Shown here: in pieces, positions 1 to 11,494 of the stretch
Layout of the letters: every line of letters begins with the position of its first letter
Numbering within the stretch: position 1 is the stretch's first letter
Source: Notospermus geniculatus
Taxonomy: Eukaryota; Nemertea; Pilidiophora; Heteronemertea; Lineidae
Direction of reading: 5' to 3'
Length of the DNA stretch: 64,000 nucleotides
Assembly: GCA_002633025.1 (NCBI GenBank)
Contig: NMRB01000895.1
Coordinates: 192,803-256,802 of the forward strand
Made by a program: the position numbers and the translations under genes
Notes under the pieces: generated by a model
Database searches by the model: none
Seen by the model: only the letters and a program-made list of their open reading frames with translations
What the model was told of the DNA's origin: nothing

Positions 1-255
1 TCTAAGTTATCATCTAAATTAAGGAAATCATGAGTGATCTCTTCCACCTCGATGATCACGAAGATGTTACTCTCTACCGGCCCGGACGGAATAAAACTAG
101 TGTCTCATCGCTGTGATGATGTACAATACGTAGACCATTGGTTTTATTTTTGTCATGATCAATGAGGTGTAAATGTAGAGATTGTGAACACATGAAACTC
201 TCCGGGTACTCCGGTTTCCTCCTGCTAAACAGTTTTTTGCCAAATTTTGTCTGTA

Positions 256-801
256 CAGGGTGACCCAAAAAAACACAACTGCAAATACGTGTACTTCTAC
301 TAAACTTGCACCTACATCATTGGTATGCATGGATTGGGAATTTTCGTAGGAGCAAAATGGGAATAAGATTGTCCAATGCGGTTCAGTAGTTTTGATTCCA
401 GAGCCATTTAATTTAAGTTAGGCCCATGCAGTTGGTAATAGGGAATTAAAACTGTGACATTGTTTTGAAGGTTCTAAGTGCTATGTAATAATGAATGATA
501 CAAGTAAGAGTGTGTTGGTGACCAGTACGGGGTGCAGTTACGGCCCGGCCCCAGTACAGTAAAGAGGAGAGGGTCTTTCTTTGTGTATTCATCACAATCA
601 CTGCGAGGAATTGATTGGCAAGTCATGCAATTGGACGTGCTGACTCAGCCTCCCAAAAATGGCTCCAGAATCAAACAATTGAACCAAATCGAACTATCTT
701 GATCTCATTTTGCTTCTAAGAAGATTCTCCATCCATCCATACCAATTATGTGGGTGCTAGTTGAGTGAAGTATGCAGTTGCGTTCTTTGGGCCACCCTGT
801 C
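256..801. mobile_element. Possible MITE with CAGGGTGRCCCAA ends
   Basis: Short inverted termini: CAGGGTGACCCAAA at the left and TTTGGGCCACCCTG at the right. No open reading frame worth reporting. The equivalent sequence in copy 2 (from 13346) keeps the left end but loses the right end near 13900. No convincing target-site duplication. Confidence 0.4.
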
Positions 802-802
802 A

Positions 803-1816
803 ATGCGGTGTTTGGCGTTCGATCAGCTTTCAACTTGATAGACATGAAATTTCTGTATCGCATGAGCCCTGTATTTTCGGGAGACTGCCCTTAATTTTTC
901 ACCATTATACAGAAACTCAAACAAATTGGTGAGAACATTTTTCTTTTCTGGTACAAACACTGGCACGTGCTTGCCGTTGGATACCTGTTTTTTTCTGCAC
1001 CCTCTCACATGGCAATCTCCTCATGATTTGTCAAAAATGAGAGCGTGGCAAAATAACGCTCGTTTCCCATCAAAACAAACGTTTATATTAAGAGATTACA
1101 ACCCTGGCATCATAGGAATCCCATGATGCACCATAATTCATAGCGCTTATCGCTATTAGGTGTTATAACCGTTCCGTATTCCGCCAGCGTCGTAACCTTA
1201 CTGCTGTTATTGATAGTCCGTATTATAGAATCCATAAGCCACCATTAGATGATCTATCTTCTACATCATCTCCCCCTTGGCACCTTCGACGACCAACTTC
1301 ATGATTATTAATAATAATTATTATTCTGGGCTTAACTCGTCCGCTCTCGGTGGAATTTTTGGGATTTCGTCGAATATGACGGTGCGGAAATAAGTCAGAG
1401 GTTTTTCATGTTGGATGATAAATCAATCGCTGCATCAGGGATGATGAATGGGCAGAGTTTCTGTGCAAAGATAGACCTCACTATGGGTATTTGGCCATGA
1501 ACCATGCCACCAAATGGCGAGTTTTGAACTTTGACCTCTGTGACCTTGAAAATTGGGTCAAATAAATATGACCCTTTACACATGTCATGTGTCCTCAGCT
1601 CATTGCTTGCACCTGTGATAAAAATTTGGAGATGATCCAGCCATTAATTCAGGAGTTATTGGATGTTTTGTGTTTTTGCTTTTGGCCACCTGGTGGCTAA
1701 GTGAAGAACCAATTTGGTGTCAAGTCATCTCATCTAAGGGTATATATATGTGAGCCGCTCCGGCAAAAGCAGACGCTTGTCGCAACCCGAGGAAAGGGTT
1801 AACGCCCTTGCACCAC
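803..1816. other. Non-coding stretch, no feature recognised
   Basis: No exon-like frame. 1440-1715 (phrases such as TTTGACCTCTGTGACC and GGCCACCTGGTGGCTAAG) looks like old dispersed repeat and weakly resembles 28680-28900. I see nothing else. Confidence 0.4.
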
Positions 1817-1929
1817 CAGGCCTTTCCGTTTGACGGGCGCTAAAATGTGTATGCGCTTCACAAACAATAGAAATTCTATTGTTTGCGAGGCGCATGCACA
1901 TTTTAGCGCCCGTCAAACGGAAAGGCCTG
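1817..1929. repeat. Near-perfect 113-bp hairpin
   Basis: CAGGCCTTTCCGTTTGACGG at the left returns as its reverse complement at the right, with the arms meeting near 1873 around AATAGAAATTCTATT. Arms of about 55 bp. Probably a small MITE or foldback remnant. Confidence 0.85.
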
Positions 1930-2071
1930 CACCACAACAGCTGAAATGTACATTGGCACGGTTTTAGAATAGTAGGTGGACAGCAGTGATAATATTTCAG
2001 TAAACTGATGACCGATGATGATCACATGTGACAAGCATCTACTTTTGCTAGAGCAGCTCGCATATGTTCAG

Positions 2072-2322
2072 GTCAATAGACCGTTCTCAAATTGGCGCAA
2101 ACGAGAAAGATCTGCGCACTTCCGCCGAAATTTCAACCATAACCTCGGTCTGAAGCTGAATGACGTGACGCAGACAGCCCCACGACAGTGACGTCAACGA
2201 CGTTGCGTCAGACTCGACCATTGCTGAATAATGGATTGCGTCATGTCACCCGGTTTCAGATCGAGGTTATGGTTGAAATTTCGGAGGAAGTGCGCAGATC
2301 TGGGAATTTGAGAATGGTCTAT
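2072..2322. repeat. Imperfect inverted repeat (foldback element)
   Basis: GATCTGCGCACTTCCGCCGA and AATTTCAACCATAACCTCGG in the left arm recur inverted in the right arm (2255-2300). The centre is rich in TGACG words. MITE-like, with no terminal duplication identified. Confidence 0.75.
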
Positions 2323-3007
2323 AGCCCGAGCAGTTATGAAATGTGTCCTGCTAAAGGCCGATGGATGACGACGCCCAAACCACCACGATACACATTAAGC
2401 TCACCCATGTGAGCTACATGTACAAAGACTGGAAGAACTAACTAGTCATCATTTGCACAATTTGGCGGAAATTGACGCAACAAATTATGAGTCCTCCGCT
2501 CTTTAACAAAAATGCACCAATGGGTCACATGGGCAAGTAAAAAAAATGTTTCCACGCCATGAAAATAGTATAATGATCAGGATTATTTAATTACACCATA
2601 TCGGGTGTTTTGTATCAAATTTTTTAAATGATATTCGACTGATGTTCCCTATCAATTGATGGGTATACACTTGAGAAATTCACAAAAAGAGTGTCCCAGC
2701 CCAAAAATGATTGATTGATGGAGTCAAGCAATCGAAATCACAAATTCGTGTGATGGATTTTTACCCGTAATTTGTAATTTACGTATCATTTTTCCATTAA
2801 TAATGATGTGATATTGGATTCCGGTGTCATTTTCTGCTAATTAGGGCTCACTTCTACGATATGATATAATATTTCATATAAGAATGTAAGATATCAAAAT
2901 TCATGTGTAATTATTTGGACATACGAGTCATGTCACATTGCCAGTGTTTTTTTTTTGTTCGTTTGAGAGTGAAAGATCCGGGAACTCCACAGGTACGAGT
3001 CTGAAGG
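2323..3007. other. AT-rich non-coding stretch
   Basis: No gene, hairpin or tandem repeat recognised. Confidence 0.4.
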
Positions 3008-3160
3008 TAATGGTACCATTAACTTCAATGCATTCTACATTTGGTTGAAGGTACCATTAGCTTAAAGTCACTTTATGCACTTTATGAAACAGGTCCCTGT
3101 TTCATAAAGTGACTTTAAGCTAATGGTACCATTAAATTCAATGTACCAAAGGGCAAAGAT
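3008..3160. repeat. Hairpin with GGTACCATTA arms
   Basis: GGTACCATTAGCTTAAAGTC on the left is repeated inverted on the right (3090-3130), the loop lying at CAGGTCCCTG. The left arm has a small internal duplication (CACTTTATG). A second pair of GGTACCATTAA words extends the symmetry outward. Confidence 0.8.
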
Positions 3161-4430
3161 TGAATGGTACAAAAAGTACTCCTATCGGTATCTCAATAAG
3201 GGGTGCCCCAAGGCAGTTCTCATCATTCTCTGCGAAACTTTCAAACAACTGGAGGTCATAGCATATGTTTTGTGTAGGCACAAGATATCCAACATGAAGC
3301 ACAAAAAACGACACACAAGGGTTGCAGCCAAATGTTGCCATACAATCTCAGTGCAAATCCCTCACAATAATCATTACACAACATAAATTCAAACCCCAAA
3401 ACTTTTATAACTATAATTGTCCTGTCAACTTGCTTTTGAAAATCCTTTGATTCATAGAGCCGGACCTCCTGAAAGAGTTATGTAATAATGGTTACTCCCA
3501 CATATCACACAATAACTCTTTTCAAATGAATTTTCAAATGTAGCTGACCAAGCGTAGGATTCGTTCTTTGTGGATGCCTGAAAATGTATATGATGTTCCA
3601 TATCATTGTGTACACCTGATTCTGTCCAAGTTGACACGAGATGAACTCTTTACGATTCAATCCACCCTAACTAGGATATAGCGTGCACTGCCTTTTGTAA
3701 GGCAATGCACGCCATGTTCGGTCCAATTTTATGTGATACACAATAAAGTTGTAAAGAATTTTTTCTTTATGGTTCTGTGCATTATATTTAACAATTATTT
3801 TGTGAGCCATTCAGGATGTATTAAGCAATCATGACAATTGTACCAAAGACTCAAAAAGGGTGTTTTTGTCAGTGTTACATAACAGTCAAAATGACCCTAA
3901 AAAGGGACAAAGCAGTTCCTGCTATAAAATTGTTTTCAAAATTCGGCCCCCTTTCGCTGTATTCTTGGTACTGATGTGACCAGTGAGTGAACATTGGTAG
4001 GACCTGCTCCTGAGATGTCTTCGCTTGGGATGTCATCACCTTTCTGTAAGTTAGTCATTTGATTTGGTAGATTAGGCCTATCGTTGGTTTGGAGGGTAAT
4101 TCTTGGGCATCCGTAGACAATTCACAGAGCAGCTACTCATCTGCTCAAGATGCAGTTTCGTGGGACAGGATTGTTGAACTGGTAGGTGGCAATTGGTGTG
4201 CTCCTTGTTCAGATGTGACATGTTCAGGTTTTGAGCGGAGGCTCTGTCTTTGCGAAGCTTCTGCCTGAGATCAATTGATTGTACCCGCTTGGTGGACATC
4301 TAACTCTCTGACTGACTGGGAATTGGTAAGTTTTGCTTCAAAACTATTGTTTTTTTCAATGTTGCCTAACAAAGAAGGCATTTTAGTGTATTGAATTATT
4401 TTGCAGAATCAGTAGGGATATCTCTATTAA
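3161..4430. other. Non-coding stretch, no feature recognised
   Basis: Several short open frames on both strands, none conserved or recognisable. 3655-3720 has a short hairpin around TGCACTGCC..GGCAATGCA. Nothing else seen. Confidence 0.35.
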
Positions 4431-4895
4431 GCCTAGCGTACATCACACTTGCGACTGGAGACAACTAGTCGCCACTGAGCTACTGGTGACTGGGAGGATC
4501 TAGCTGGAACTAGAGGCGACTGATCAGTCACCAGAAACGGTCGCTGTACACACCCTTGCAATTCACTGGAACTGAGATTTTGCCAGTTGCCACGAGTTGC
4601 ACGTGTTCAACTTTAAAGGTTTTGTTGAGAAAACTGGCACTGATCAGTCGCAAGCCTGCATACATCGCAGCAACTGAACGAAACTGGGTAGAACTAGTCG
4701 CTTGTTGAGTCTCATCGCCCCGGATGTTACCTGAGTGCTGCCAGTCGCAATCGCGATGTACGTGGTCAGGACAACTGACTGGATCCTCCTAGTTGTGAGT
4801 TGCTGAATTTGCGATGTGTGTGCAGTGCGTACATCACCAGCAATGGATCAGATCAGTTTCTTCCAGTCGCAAGTGTGATGCACATGTACACCTGT
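4431..4895. mobile_element. Palindromic element, 'TTGCGACTGGA' family, copy 1
   Basis: The ends are inverted: GCGTACATCACACTTGCGAC at the left and CCAGTCGCAAGTGTGATG at the right. The interior is a patchwork of TGATCAGTC and AGTCGC words in both orientations. A second copy in the opposite orientation is at 47109-47622. No coding capacity. Confidence 0.85.
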
Positions 4896-5948
4896 TAAAA
4901 GCGCAGGTCTAATAGACCTGGGGATGAAAAACCCAGAGCTAATAAGCTGTCCTTGCTCGAACGGTTTTTGGTGGGCTTAATTTAGATCCCTAGTCACAAG
5001 ATTTTAGTAGTGTTGAAGTGCGCCGGGTCTCAGGCGGGTTTTTTCAGAGCCGGGCTTGACACGGGTCTAAAAAAACCCGGGGATTTCTATGTAGTGTAAC
5101 CAGGGCAAATGCTTTAGCCTTGGCTTTTGTGGAAAAATACAATATAAACTGATATGCCCGGGGAAGATTAGGGAGGCATTCGAAATGCACTGAATTGACC
5201 ACAGTGAAAGTGGATGTGGAGCATTAATGCGGCATCACATCACACTGCGTTCCAGCCTAAGTTGAGCAATGCAACTTACACATTTTCCTACGCTAAACTG
5301 GTTCAGTTTCTTCAACCGTGCCTTCCTTTTGAAATCCCGTTGTCCAGTCGACAAAAAGCCGTGATTAGTTATTATTAGTAAAACAGTTTGTCAAATTGAC
5401 ATCGCCGCGTATCATCATTTCAAAATCACTCTCCTTTCAAAGGAGGTAACAAAGTGCCATTCAAAGACGATGACATTGCGTTATAAAAATAGTTATGCGT
5501 GAATCGCGGTTATGGAACATCTTTCATCTTTGGAGATAACAACCGGGCGAGGGATTCGATTGCCATCTGCGATGGTCCCCCACCGGGCACCTGTTCATGC
5601 GACAAAAAGATGAAGCAAAGTTGCAGGGCATTGTGGGTGTGTCAGGAGGCTGATAGGACCAAATTAAAGGGAAAATGTGGGGTCTTTAGAATAGTAACCA
5701 TTAACCAGCTCAAAATATGACAGCCAGGGTCCACAGAATGGAAATCAATGGGGAAATTTTTATTTTTGAATTTAGACCCTGGATTTATGATGTGCCATCT
5801 GTTCTTATAGTCAGATTATCGGCAGCTTGTGGATGGTGTTACTTTTTGCAAAGGGGTTCTAATTTCCTTACTAATAGAAAAAGTTACAAGCCCTTCCACG
5901 GTCCTGAGACTCGGCGGGGAACCGACCCGGCCAGGGAAAGGTGGAGAT
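4896..5948. other. Non-coding; start of the second matching block of duplicate copy 1
   Basis: 5035-5100 contains a CCCGGG-rich inverted motif resembling the ends at 51540-51985. From about 5110 the sequence matches 15040 onward. A small hairpin bounded by CCAGGGTCCA and TAGACCCTGG lies at 5712-5783. The short open frame at 5499-5720 is kept in copy 2 (15386-15607) but matches nothing I know. Confidence 0.4.
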
Positions 5949-6080
5949 AGGGGTGGCCGCATAGAAACTCTGCTTAAGTGCTTCGACAGCCTATCGGTGT
6001 TAAAATGCATGGGAAAATGTACAGCATTATTGACAGATGGGCTCCACTAGCACCAGCGGAGTTTCTATGCGGCCACCCCT
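5949..6080. mobile_element. 132-bp MITE present only in copy 1
   Basis: Termini AGGGGTGGCCGCATAGAAAC and its reverse complement; flanked by GAT on both sides (5946-5948 and 6081-6083). Copy 2 (around 15838) has GAT-CA-GAT with no element, so this insertion differs between the duplicates. A 3-bp duplication would fit PIF/Harbinger-type elements. The extra CA in the empty copy could be an excision footprint. Confidence 0.8.
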
Positions 6081-6205
6081 GATATTTCACGTTTACATGG
6101 GGGAAAAATAACCGAACCCTCCTCCATCTGGAATGAACGCACCCGCACCGTGTAAAAAGGCCTTTAAGTGAGGTTTCCATGTTCGTAGCAAAATATCTGA
6201 CTAGC

Positions 6206-6695
6206 TTAAAGGAGCGTGGTATTGGATCTCAAATGCATTATTTGACTGCCGATGTAGAGGGAGCCACCTAGTGGTAGTAAGACGATCTACAAAAATGCAT
6301 TACAAAATGTACGTAGTAAATCGGGTCAGTTCGCCGACAATGCAGTTAATCCCTGGGTTAGTGGCGTGGTGGTGCCGGCTGTCGAGAAAAAGTGGCACAC
6401 ACAATACCATGGTCCTAAGCCCCACAGTATTGAATTGTACGATATTTTCAAAATGTTAGGAGAGAGCACAAAGAGGTCTCATAGCCTTGTGAAGGTCACC
6501 AAAATGCTTGTCTGATACGGACTTCAGAAAATCAAGGCCTAGTTTTCAGCACACATTTGAAAAAACGACAGGGAGAGCTCTAATGTATTCAGATGGAGCA
6601 CAGTACATTTTACACTACGCTGTGACGTCATCCACTGACGTCAAGAATCGCGGCGATGATTTGCATTTTTCAAATTCAATACAGTGGGGCTTTAA
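6206..6695. mobile_element. TTAA-ended element (family T), copy with insertion
   Basis: It starts TTAAAGGAGCGTGGTATTGG and in the uninterrupted relative (48690-48894) ends CCGTAGTCCTTTAA. In this copy the right end is displaced by a second element (6416-6691). TTAA termini suggest a piggyBac-like non-autonomous element. Other copies: 15962-16331 and 48690-48894. Confidence 0.8.
6416..6691. mobile_element. Inserted element with AAGCCCCAC ends
   Basis: Left end AAGCCCCACAGTATTGAATT and right end CAATACAGTGGGGCTT are inverted. In copy 2 (16321-16335) the sequence runs GGTCCTTTAAAATTG without it, so this is another insertion difference. It contains TGACGTCA at about 6625. Confidence 0.75.
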
Positions 6696-7481
6696 AATTG
6701 TCACCTTGACCATATTGCCTCTAAGTGGGGGTCGGTTTTCTCTACAAAATACTTAAGAAAAACATAGAAAACTAAATTATGTGTACCGGAATGCATCAGT
6801 GATTTAATCATTTATGATATAACCATGTGAGCACTTAAAAAAAGACAAAGATGATCGTTGAAATATTTTTAATAGGAATGCCTAGCAATCACCAATAAAT
6901 TCGGCGGGCTTTGCTGAACCATTCACTCGTAGAAATGTTTGGTGTATTTGTAAAGTTGTCAGTTAAATTGTGATGCAATCATAAAAATTTTTTGAATTTA
7001 TGACTATAAGGATTAGGCCTTGATTGCCCTGTAGATTCGCGTATGTCAATGTTTACAGATTGGTGAAAACATTCCTTTGCAATTAGCCCGACATTTTTCC
7101 AAAGGCTTCCGAATATGAAAATACGTTTGTCTCTTCTGTGTGGCCTGTTTACTTGCAGACATTTGAGTTATGCCAGTTTTTCATTCGCTTGTATAATGCG
7201 TTTGTATTATTCAGAAAATTGGATATTCTTATGACTTTTACCTGTGGCGTTTTTCTCGAGCAGAACAATGCTTGGGTTAAATTGCAATATCGACATTGTC
7301 TTACAAAGACCAGGTAGATGCTATGCTATGAATAATATTAAAATACAATGGAATTTTCAGCTTTAATGAATTATTAATTGCATCAGCATAAGATATATTT
7401 CAAACTCGAATTGAATGACAGCAGTGGTCACATATAACACCACCAACAGCGTGCCACATTTCTTGTTGATAAATGTTGACG
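6696..7481. other. Non-coding, shared with copy 2
   Basis: Matches 16333-17150 with small indels. AT-rich. No gene recognised. Confidence 0.4.
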
Positions 7482-7682
7482 CGCGATCAAATCTGGACGC
7501 CAACTTCACGGAATTGATTCATAGTCCAGCGTACTTTAGCGACGGCGACCCGTTATGAAATGACTCAAGTAATTACAGCCTCCCAATCGGACGCTGACCA
7601 AATCACGCGACGGGGTCTGCGTCGAACGTAGATCGCACGTCAGTCGCCGGCGATGGTCATGTGTCGAAGTATGAATTAGGCT
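7482..7682. mobile_element. CG-rich foldback family Z, first half of an inverted pair
   Basis: The sequence ending TGTCGAAGTATGAATTAGGC is the reverse complement of the neighbour at 7744-8260, with which it forms a head-to-head pair. Rich in GATCG, CGCGA and CCGGCG words. The same pair recurs at 17155-17359 and 17421-17936. Confidence 0.75.
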
Positions 7683-7743
7683 ATAGATGGCTTGGATTTT
7701 CCTTTCATTTCTTATTCTAATGGTGGTATAACTCTTCGCCTTA

Positions 7744-8260
7744 AGCCTAGTTCATACTTTGATGCACGACCATCGCCGGCGACCGACGCATGATCTTGCA
7801 TTCAACGCTGACCCTGTTGTGCGATTTGATCGGCGTCCGATCGCGAGACTGTAATTACAGTACCTGGCACAATTGACCTCCCTAAATCCGCGCACCTTCC
7901 CCGTACGTGACGAGGAAGGTAGGCTTCAGTTAATCGCGTATGGTGCGGGTACGTCACGCGTCTCTGTTGCGTGACGTTGGGTGAATGACGTTACCTCTTC
8001 ACTGCATGCCTTCTATGACGCTGCGCCACGTCCTTGGAAGATACGAGGACGGTACGTGCATGACGCTGCATGTAGTACGCGGATGGTGCGTGGCGCGGCG
8101 CGGGAGGTCAATTGTGCAAGGTACTGTACTTGAGTCATTTCATAATGCGTCGCCATCGTTGAAGTACACTGGATTATGAATCAACTCTGCGAAATCGGCT
8201 TCCAGATTTTGATTGTGTGTCGAACGCCGATGGCCGTGCGTCGAAGTATGAACTAGGCTT
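7744..8260. mobile_element. Foldback family Z, second half, carrying a Y-family insertion
   Basis: It begins AGCCTAGTTCATACTTTGAT and ends TCGAAGTATGAACTAGGCT, inverted ends. It is interrupted by a TA-flanked MITE (7858-8126). Removing that insert restores continuity with the uninterrupted partner at 7482-7682. Confidence 0.75.
7858..8126. mobile_element. TA-flanked MITE (family Y)
   Basis: Termini CAGTACCTGGCACAATTGAC and GTCAATTGTGCAAGGTACTG, flanked by TA on both sides. The interior is GC-rich with repeated CGTGACG and GATACGAGG words. Same family as 17535-17802, 23743-23985, 45327-45603, 48212-48486 and 56099-56834. CAGT termini and TA targets fit a Tc1/mariner-type non-autonomous element. 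Confidence 0.85.
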
Positions 8261-9029
8261 CATAGGGACGGCATGGACTTGTCTTCTTTCTTGATTACTG
8301 TCTTGACTTCACATCAACAGGACAGGGCAAGGCTCCAAATCAGTTTGTGAACCATCCAGCTGGTCGTCTGGGCCAGAAAATCCGCATGTTTGCTTTCTTG
8401 TGTTCTAAGACGCAGCCAGTATGTCCTGTCTCGCCGCTGATGGAGAAACCAACTCCTGTCAAGAGAATTTATCAAAACGTATTTAAATATTTATACCATA
8501 TTGATAGCTAATAACACTTGTTATCCATGGTATGGTGCTCGTGAAAAGCTCAATCCCGTGCAGAAAGTACCGGTAGTCGACCCTTAGGCAAAAAAAAATC
8601 TATTTCTTGTCCAGCAACTCAGCGGAAATTGATCCAAGCATGCAATTTTTTTTATATTTTAAAATATTTTTTTTCAGTTGTCTTCATGGATGGGGAAATA
8701 TTAGCCTACCAGCAAACTATCTCTCTACATGTTTAAACACAAGTTGCCTGAAAAATAAAGATGATTTCAAGACAAAGCATTTCTATGCATTGTATAGAAG
8801 GCAAAGCGGGAAAATTTGAAATTGGTGAAGAAAAAAATTCGATGCGAAGGGTTTGGGAATGACGCGAGCGCCGGACAAGAAACAGATAATATTATTTTTG
8901 GCCTTACTGATGAATTGAGGTACCTGAAAGTTGGTGGTGACATGTGTCAGAATAACGTACATTGATTTACGAACAGGTAATTTTTTGTCAGGGCAAAAAA
9001 CCTCTTCAGCCTACCGTCAGGGATGGCGT
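8261..9029. other. Non-coding, shared with copy 2
   Basis: At 8310-8510 there is a reading frame after CATCAACAG, beginning GQGKAPNQFVNHPAGRLGQ and ending at a TAA. The frame is open in copy 2 (17990-18188), but every difference I can see between the copies changes an amino acid, so I do not call it a gene. Confidence 0.35.
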
Positions 9030-9195
9030 GTTGAAAATAATTTAAAAAATAATTTAAAAATAATTTAAAATAAAATAATTTTAAACAAATTTAAAATAAT
9101 TTAAAATAATAATTTAAAAAAATAATTTAAATAATTTAAAATAATTCAAAAAAAATTTAAAATAATTAAAAAAATTAAAAATAATTTAAAAATAT
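9030..9195. repeat. AT-rich low-complexity tract (AATTTAAAATA words)
   Basis: Irregular iteration of AATAATTTAAAAT. The copy-2 equivalent (18737-18845) is shorter, as expected for slippage-prone DNA. Confidence 0.9.
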
Positions 9196-10336
9196 GCAGT
9201 ACCTAATTATAGCACCTTTATGTCAAATTCTTTGGTAACACCACTTATACATGGTTCCCGTGGATCCTTGAAAATTAGCATTTAAAAGCATTGAATTTAA
9301 TTTTTCAGCCTCGAGGCCTTGAATAGCCTTGAAAACCACAGTTTTTAGCTTTAGTGGCCTTGAAAAGGCCTTGAATTTGCTGACTGAAAATCTGCGGGCA
9401 CCATGTAATAAGTCAAATTTTACGGTACATTGAGTCCCCAGTATAGGATTCTTCAGTTGAATTTTTCTCAAATAATCTTGGACCACCATTCCACTTGATT
9501 TCTCCTATGAATATTTTATATGAAATCGGCTGTGTAAACTGTACAGATATCCGAAATGCAAATATGAAGTCTGTCGTCTGGAAAACATAAGAAATGACGT
9601 CGATGCCATTTTTGTTCAGGGACAATCTGTCTGATGTGGATATGATTGGCTTAGTAGAACATCCTCGGCGACCTCTAGCGACGAATGCTTTTACCAGTGT
9701 CTTTTGTGCGCAGCCTGCCAGAGTGGGCGATTGTTGAAGCGGGCCGGTTTCGCCGGTGTGGTCTGTGTTTTTTCCCCACCCGCCCAGGAGTGGTCCTCTT
9801 CTCCTCCATTAGGGTTTCCTCCAGCGTTTATGGCTGATTTTCCCCAATCCTCCCGGAAACACAATGAGGAGATAGAGGGCGGCAAGGATGTGCTAAAATC
9901 ATAATGAATTGACAATCACATGAAGTGTTGGTCCAATTGGGGATCGAACCTCGAACCTCAGTGGTGACAGGTGCAAATAATTCCTCTACACCATTTTGAC
10001 AGCCCCATGCAATGTTCATCTTGTCGGACATATTCCCGGGGGGTAACTCTCGCACAGTCAGACCCTCGGTCTCCCAACTGATCTTGCAATAGAGCGCCGT
10101 TATTTTGCGCTCATGTGACGTCCCCGTCCAAGATAATAATATGGCCAATCAGCAAGGCTGTAACATCTGAATTCAAAATCGACCAATCAGCGTTGATACC
10201 AGGATTTCGGTATTCCCGTAAAAAGAATTGTCGACGTTGGTCTCAGTCTCTATAATGCTGTGCAGTTCGCGCATGTGTATTATAGACTAAGTGCCTCAGT
10301 CTGGGGGGGGGGGGGGGTCAGTCTTTTGATAAAATT
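9196..10336. other. Non-coding; copy-specific segment at 9655-10336
   Basis: 9228-9400 is an old repeat built on GGCCTTGAA words, shared with copy 2. From about 9655 the copies differ: copy 1 has sequence with a tRNA-like box B on the minus strand near 9945-9975 and a G run at 10303-10317; copy 2 has the 19329-20043 segment instead. No gene recognised. Confidence 0.4.
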
Positions 10337-11420
10337 TAGTCGATTTCTCCGCGGGTGTCATATTCCGCCCAGATTTGTCATACGCGAGGGAAATTATCCA
10401 TACACTTTTTGAATCTTCAATATTCTACGAGATAATCGCGATGTCGGTAATGAAGTTTATTTATTAATGTCGAATGATATACTGAGAGGTGATCATCAAA
10501 CTTCTTAAATTGAATCAATGGCAACGAGTGCACTCACGATATGGGAAGTTGCTTCTAGCATTGTTGTCATCGACGGTGTTGGCGGTTCCATCCTCATCTC
10601 CAGGTGATTGTTGAGGTTAATTCATCGTTACAGTAGCTGGCAGCCATCTTAGTGACTCGGGAGATTTCCAAGAATTTCACACGTGTGGCGTGCGTCTGCA
10701 GCTTGGCACCAAATGACCACAATAAGGCCTACATCAGTTTGAGGGTAATGCAGAAGTGAAAGGCAAGGTGGGCCTACATTTGGGAATTCCTGGTACCGTA
10801 TGTACTAAGTACGCCCTACGCAACCAATGATCCTCGAGTGTTTCCAGGGGTTCCCCGGATTTTGTAATGACATAATGTGACGTCCTACGCAGTTAACGGG
10901 TTAACAAAAAGAACTTACATAACCGAGGGATTAATCATGATATGACTTAAAGGTCACAATATGACTTCAAGGATAGGTACCGTCCTTTTCACCTCCCCTG
11001 ATGATAGTTTAATTTCCATCCGTCCCGAGACGGTGTATCCAATACTCAACTTCTGAAGATCAGAGATGCACCCGAAGATTAATTTGCTCGCTTCCGTTGC
11101 CGTGCCGATATCGAACTTGACATTCTCCGCAAATATTCCATCTTTGTTTGTACGATTTGTGCATACAAAGCCCACGATTCCGATATGGATAGGGCATATA
11201 AATAACTCTTTGTTTCCGTCTGATGTTGTAGTATCTCTATTAATTTTCTCCGTTAGAATTCTGGCGAAGTTATCTGGTGATTTCGAGGCGAGATATGAAG
11301 GAAGGGGTCTCATCATTGCTCATCAGCGAGAGATTAATGTGGTGTTATACTGTCGGTTGTATTTCTGTCACTCCCTGGCAAGTTTTGACTGATATATCAA
11401 ATCACTGAGAAAGGTGAGTT
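10337..11420. other. Strongly preserved block shared by both duplicates
   Basis: Matches 20044-21120 with few changes. Within it, 10802-11288 is identical base for base to 20502-20988 (487 bp, constant offset 9700). It contains TTAATCATGATATG (homeodomain-like), TTAAAGGTCA (nuclear-receptor half site) and GTTAACGGGTTAAC. No transposon ends were seen. Candidate cis-regulatory element or unannotated exon. Confidence 0.6.
10954..11316 (-). other. Unproven 120-codon reading frame in the preserved block
   Basis: An ATG-to-stop frame on the minus strand beginning MMRPLPSYLASKSPDN. The copy-2 frame (20654-21016) differs at one residue (A to T). It matches no protein family I recognise, and an overlapping frame is also open on the other strand. 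Preservation could reflect DNA-level identity, not coding. I give it as a candidate only. Confidence 0.15.
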
Positions 11421-11494
11421 CAGTATGAAACGATGGACAGTGTGTTTGAAGTCATAGTAGCTTTTAATAAAGAATGAATTTACCCGTTAATCGG

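Noticed and set aside
8310-8510. Exon-like frame after CATCAACAG (GQGKAPNQFVNHPAGRLGQ), also open in copy 2
   Set aside because: All differences I can see between the two copies change amino acids, and no known protein matches. No sign of purifying selection.
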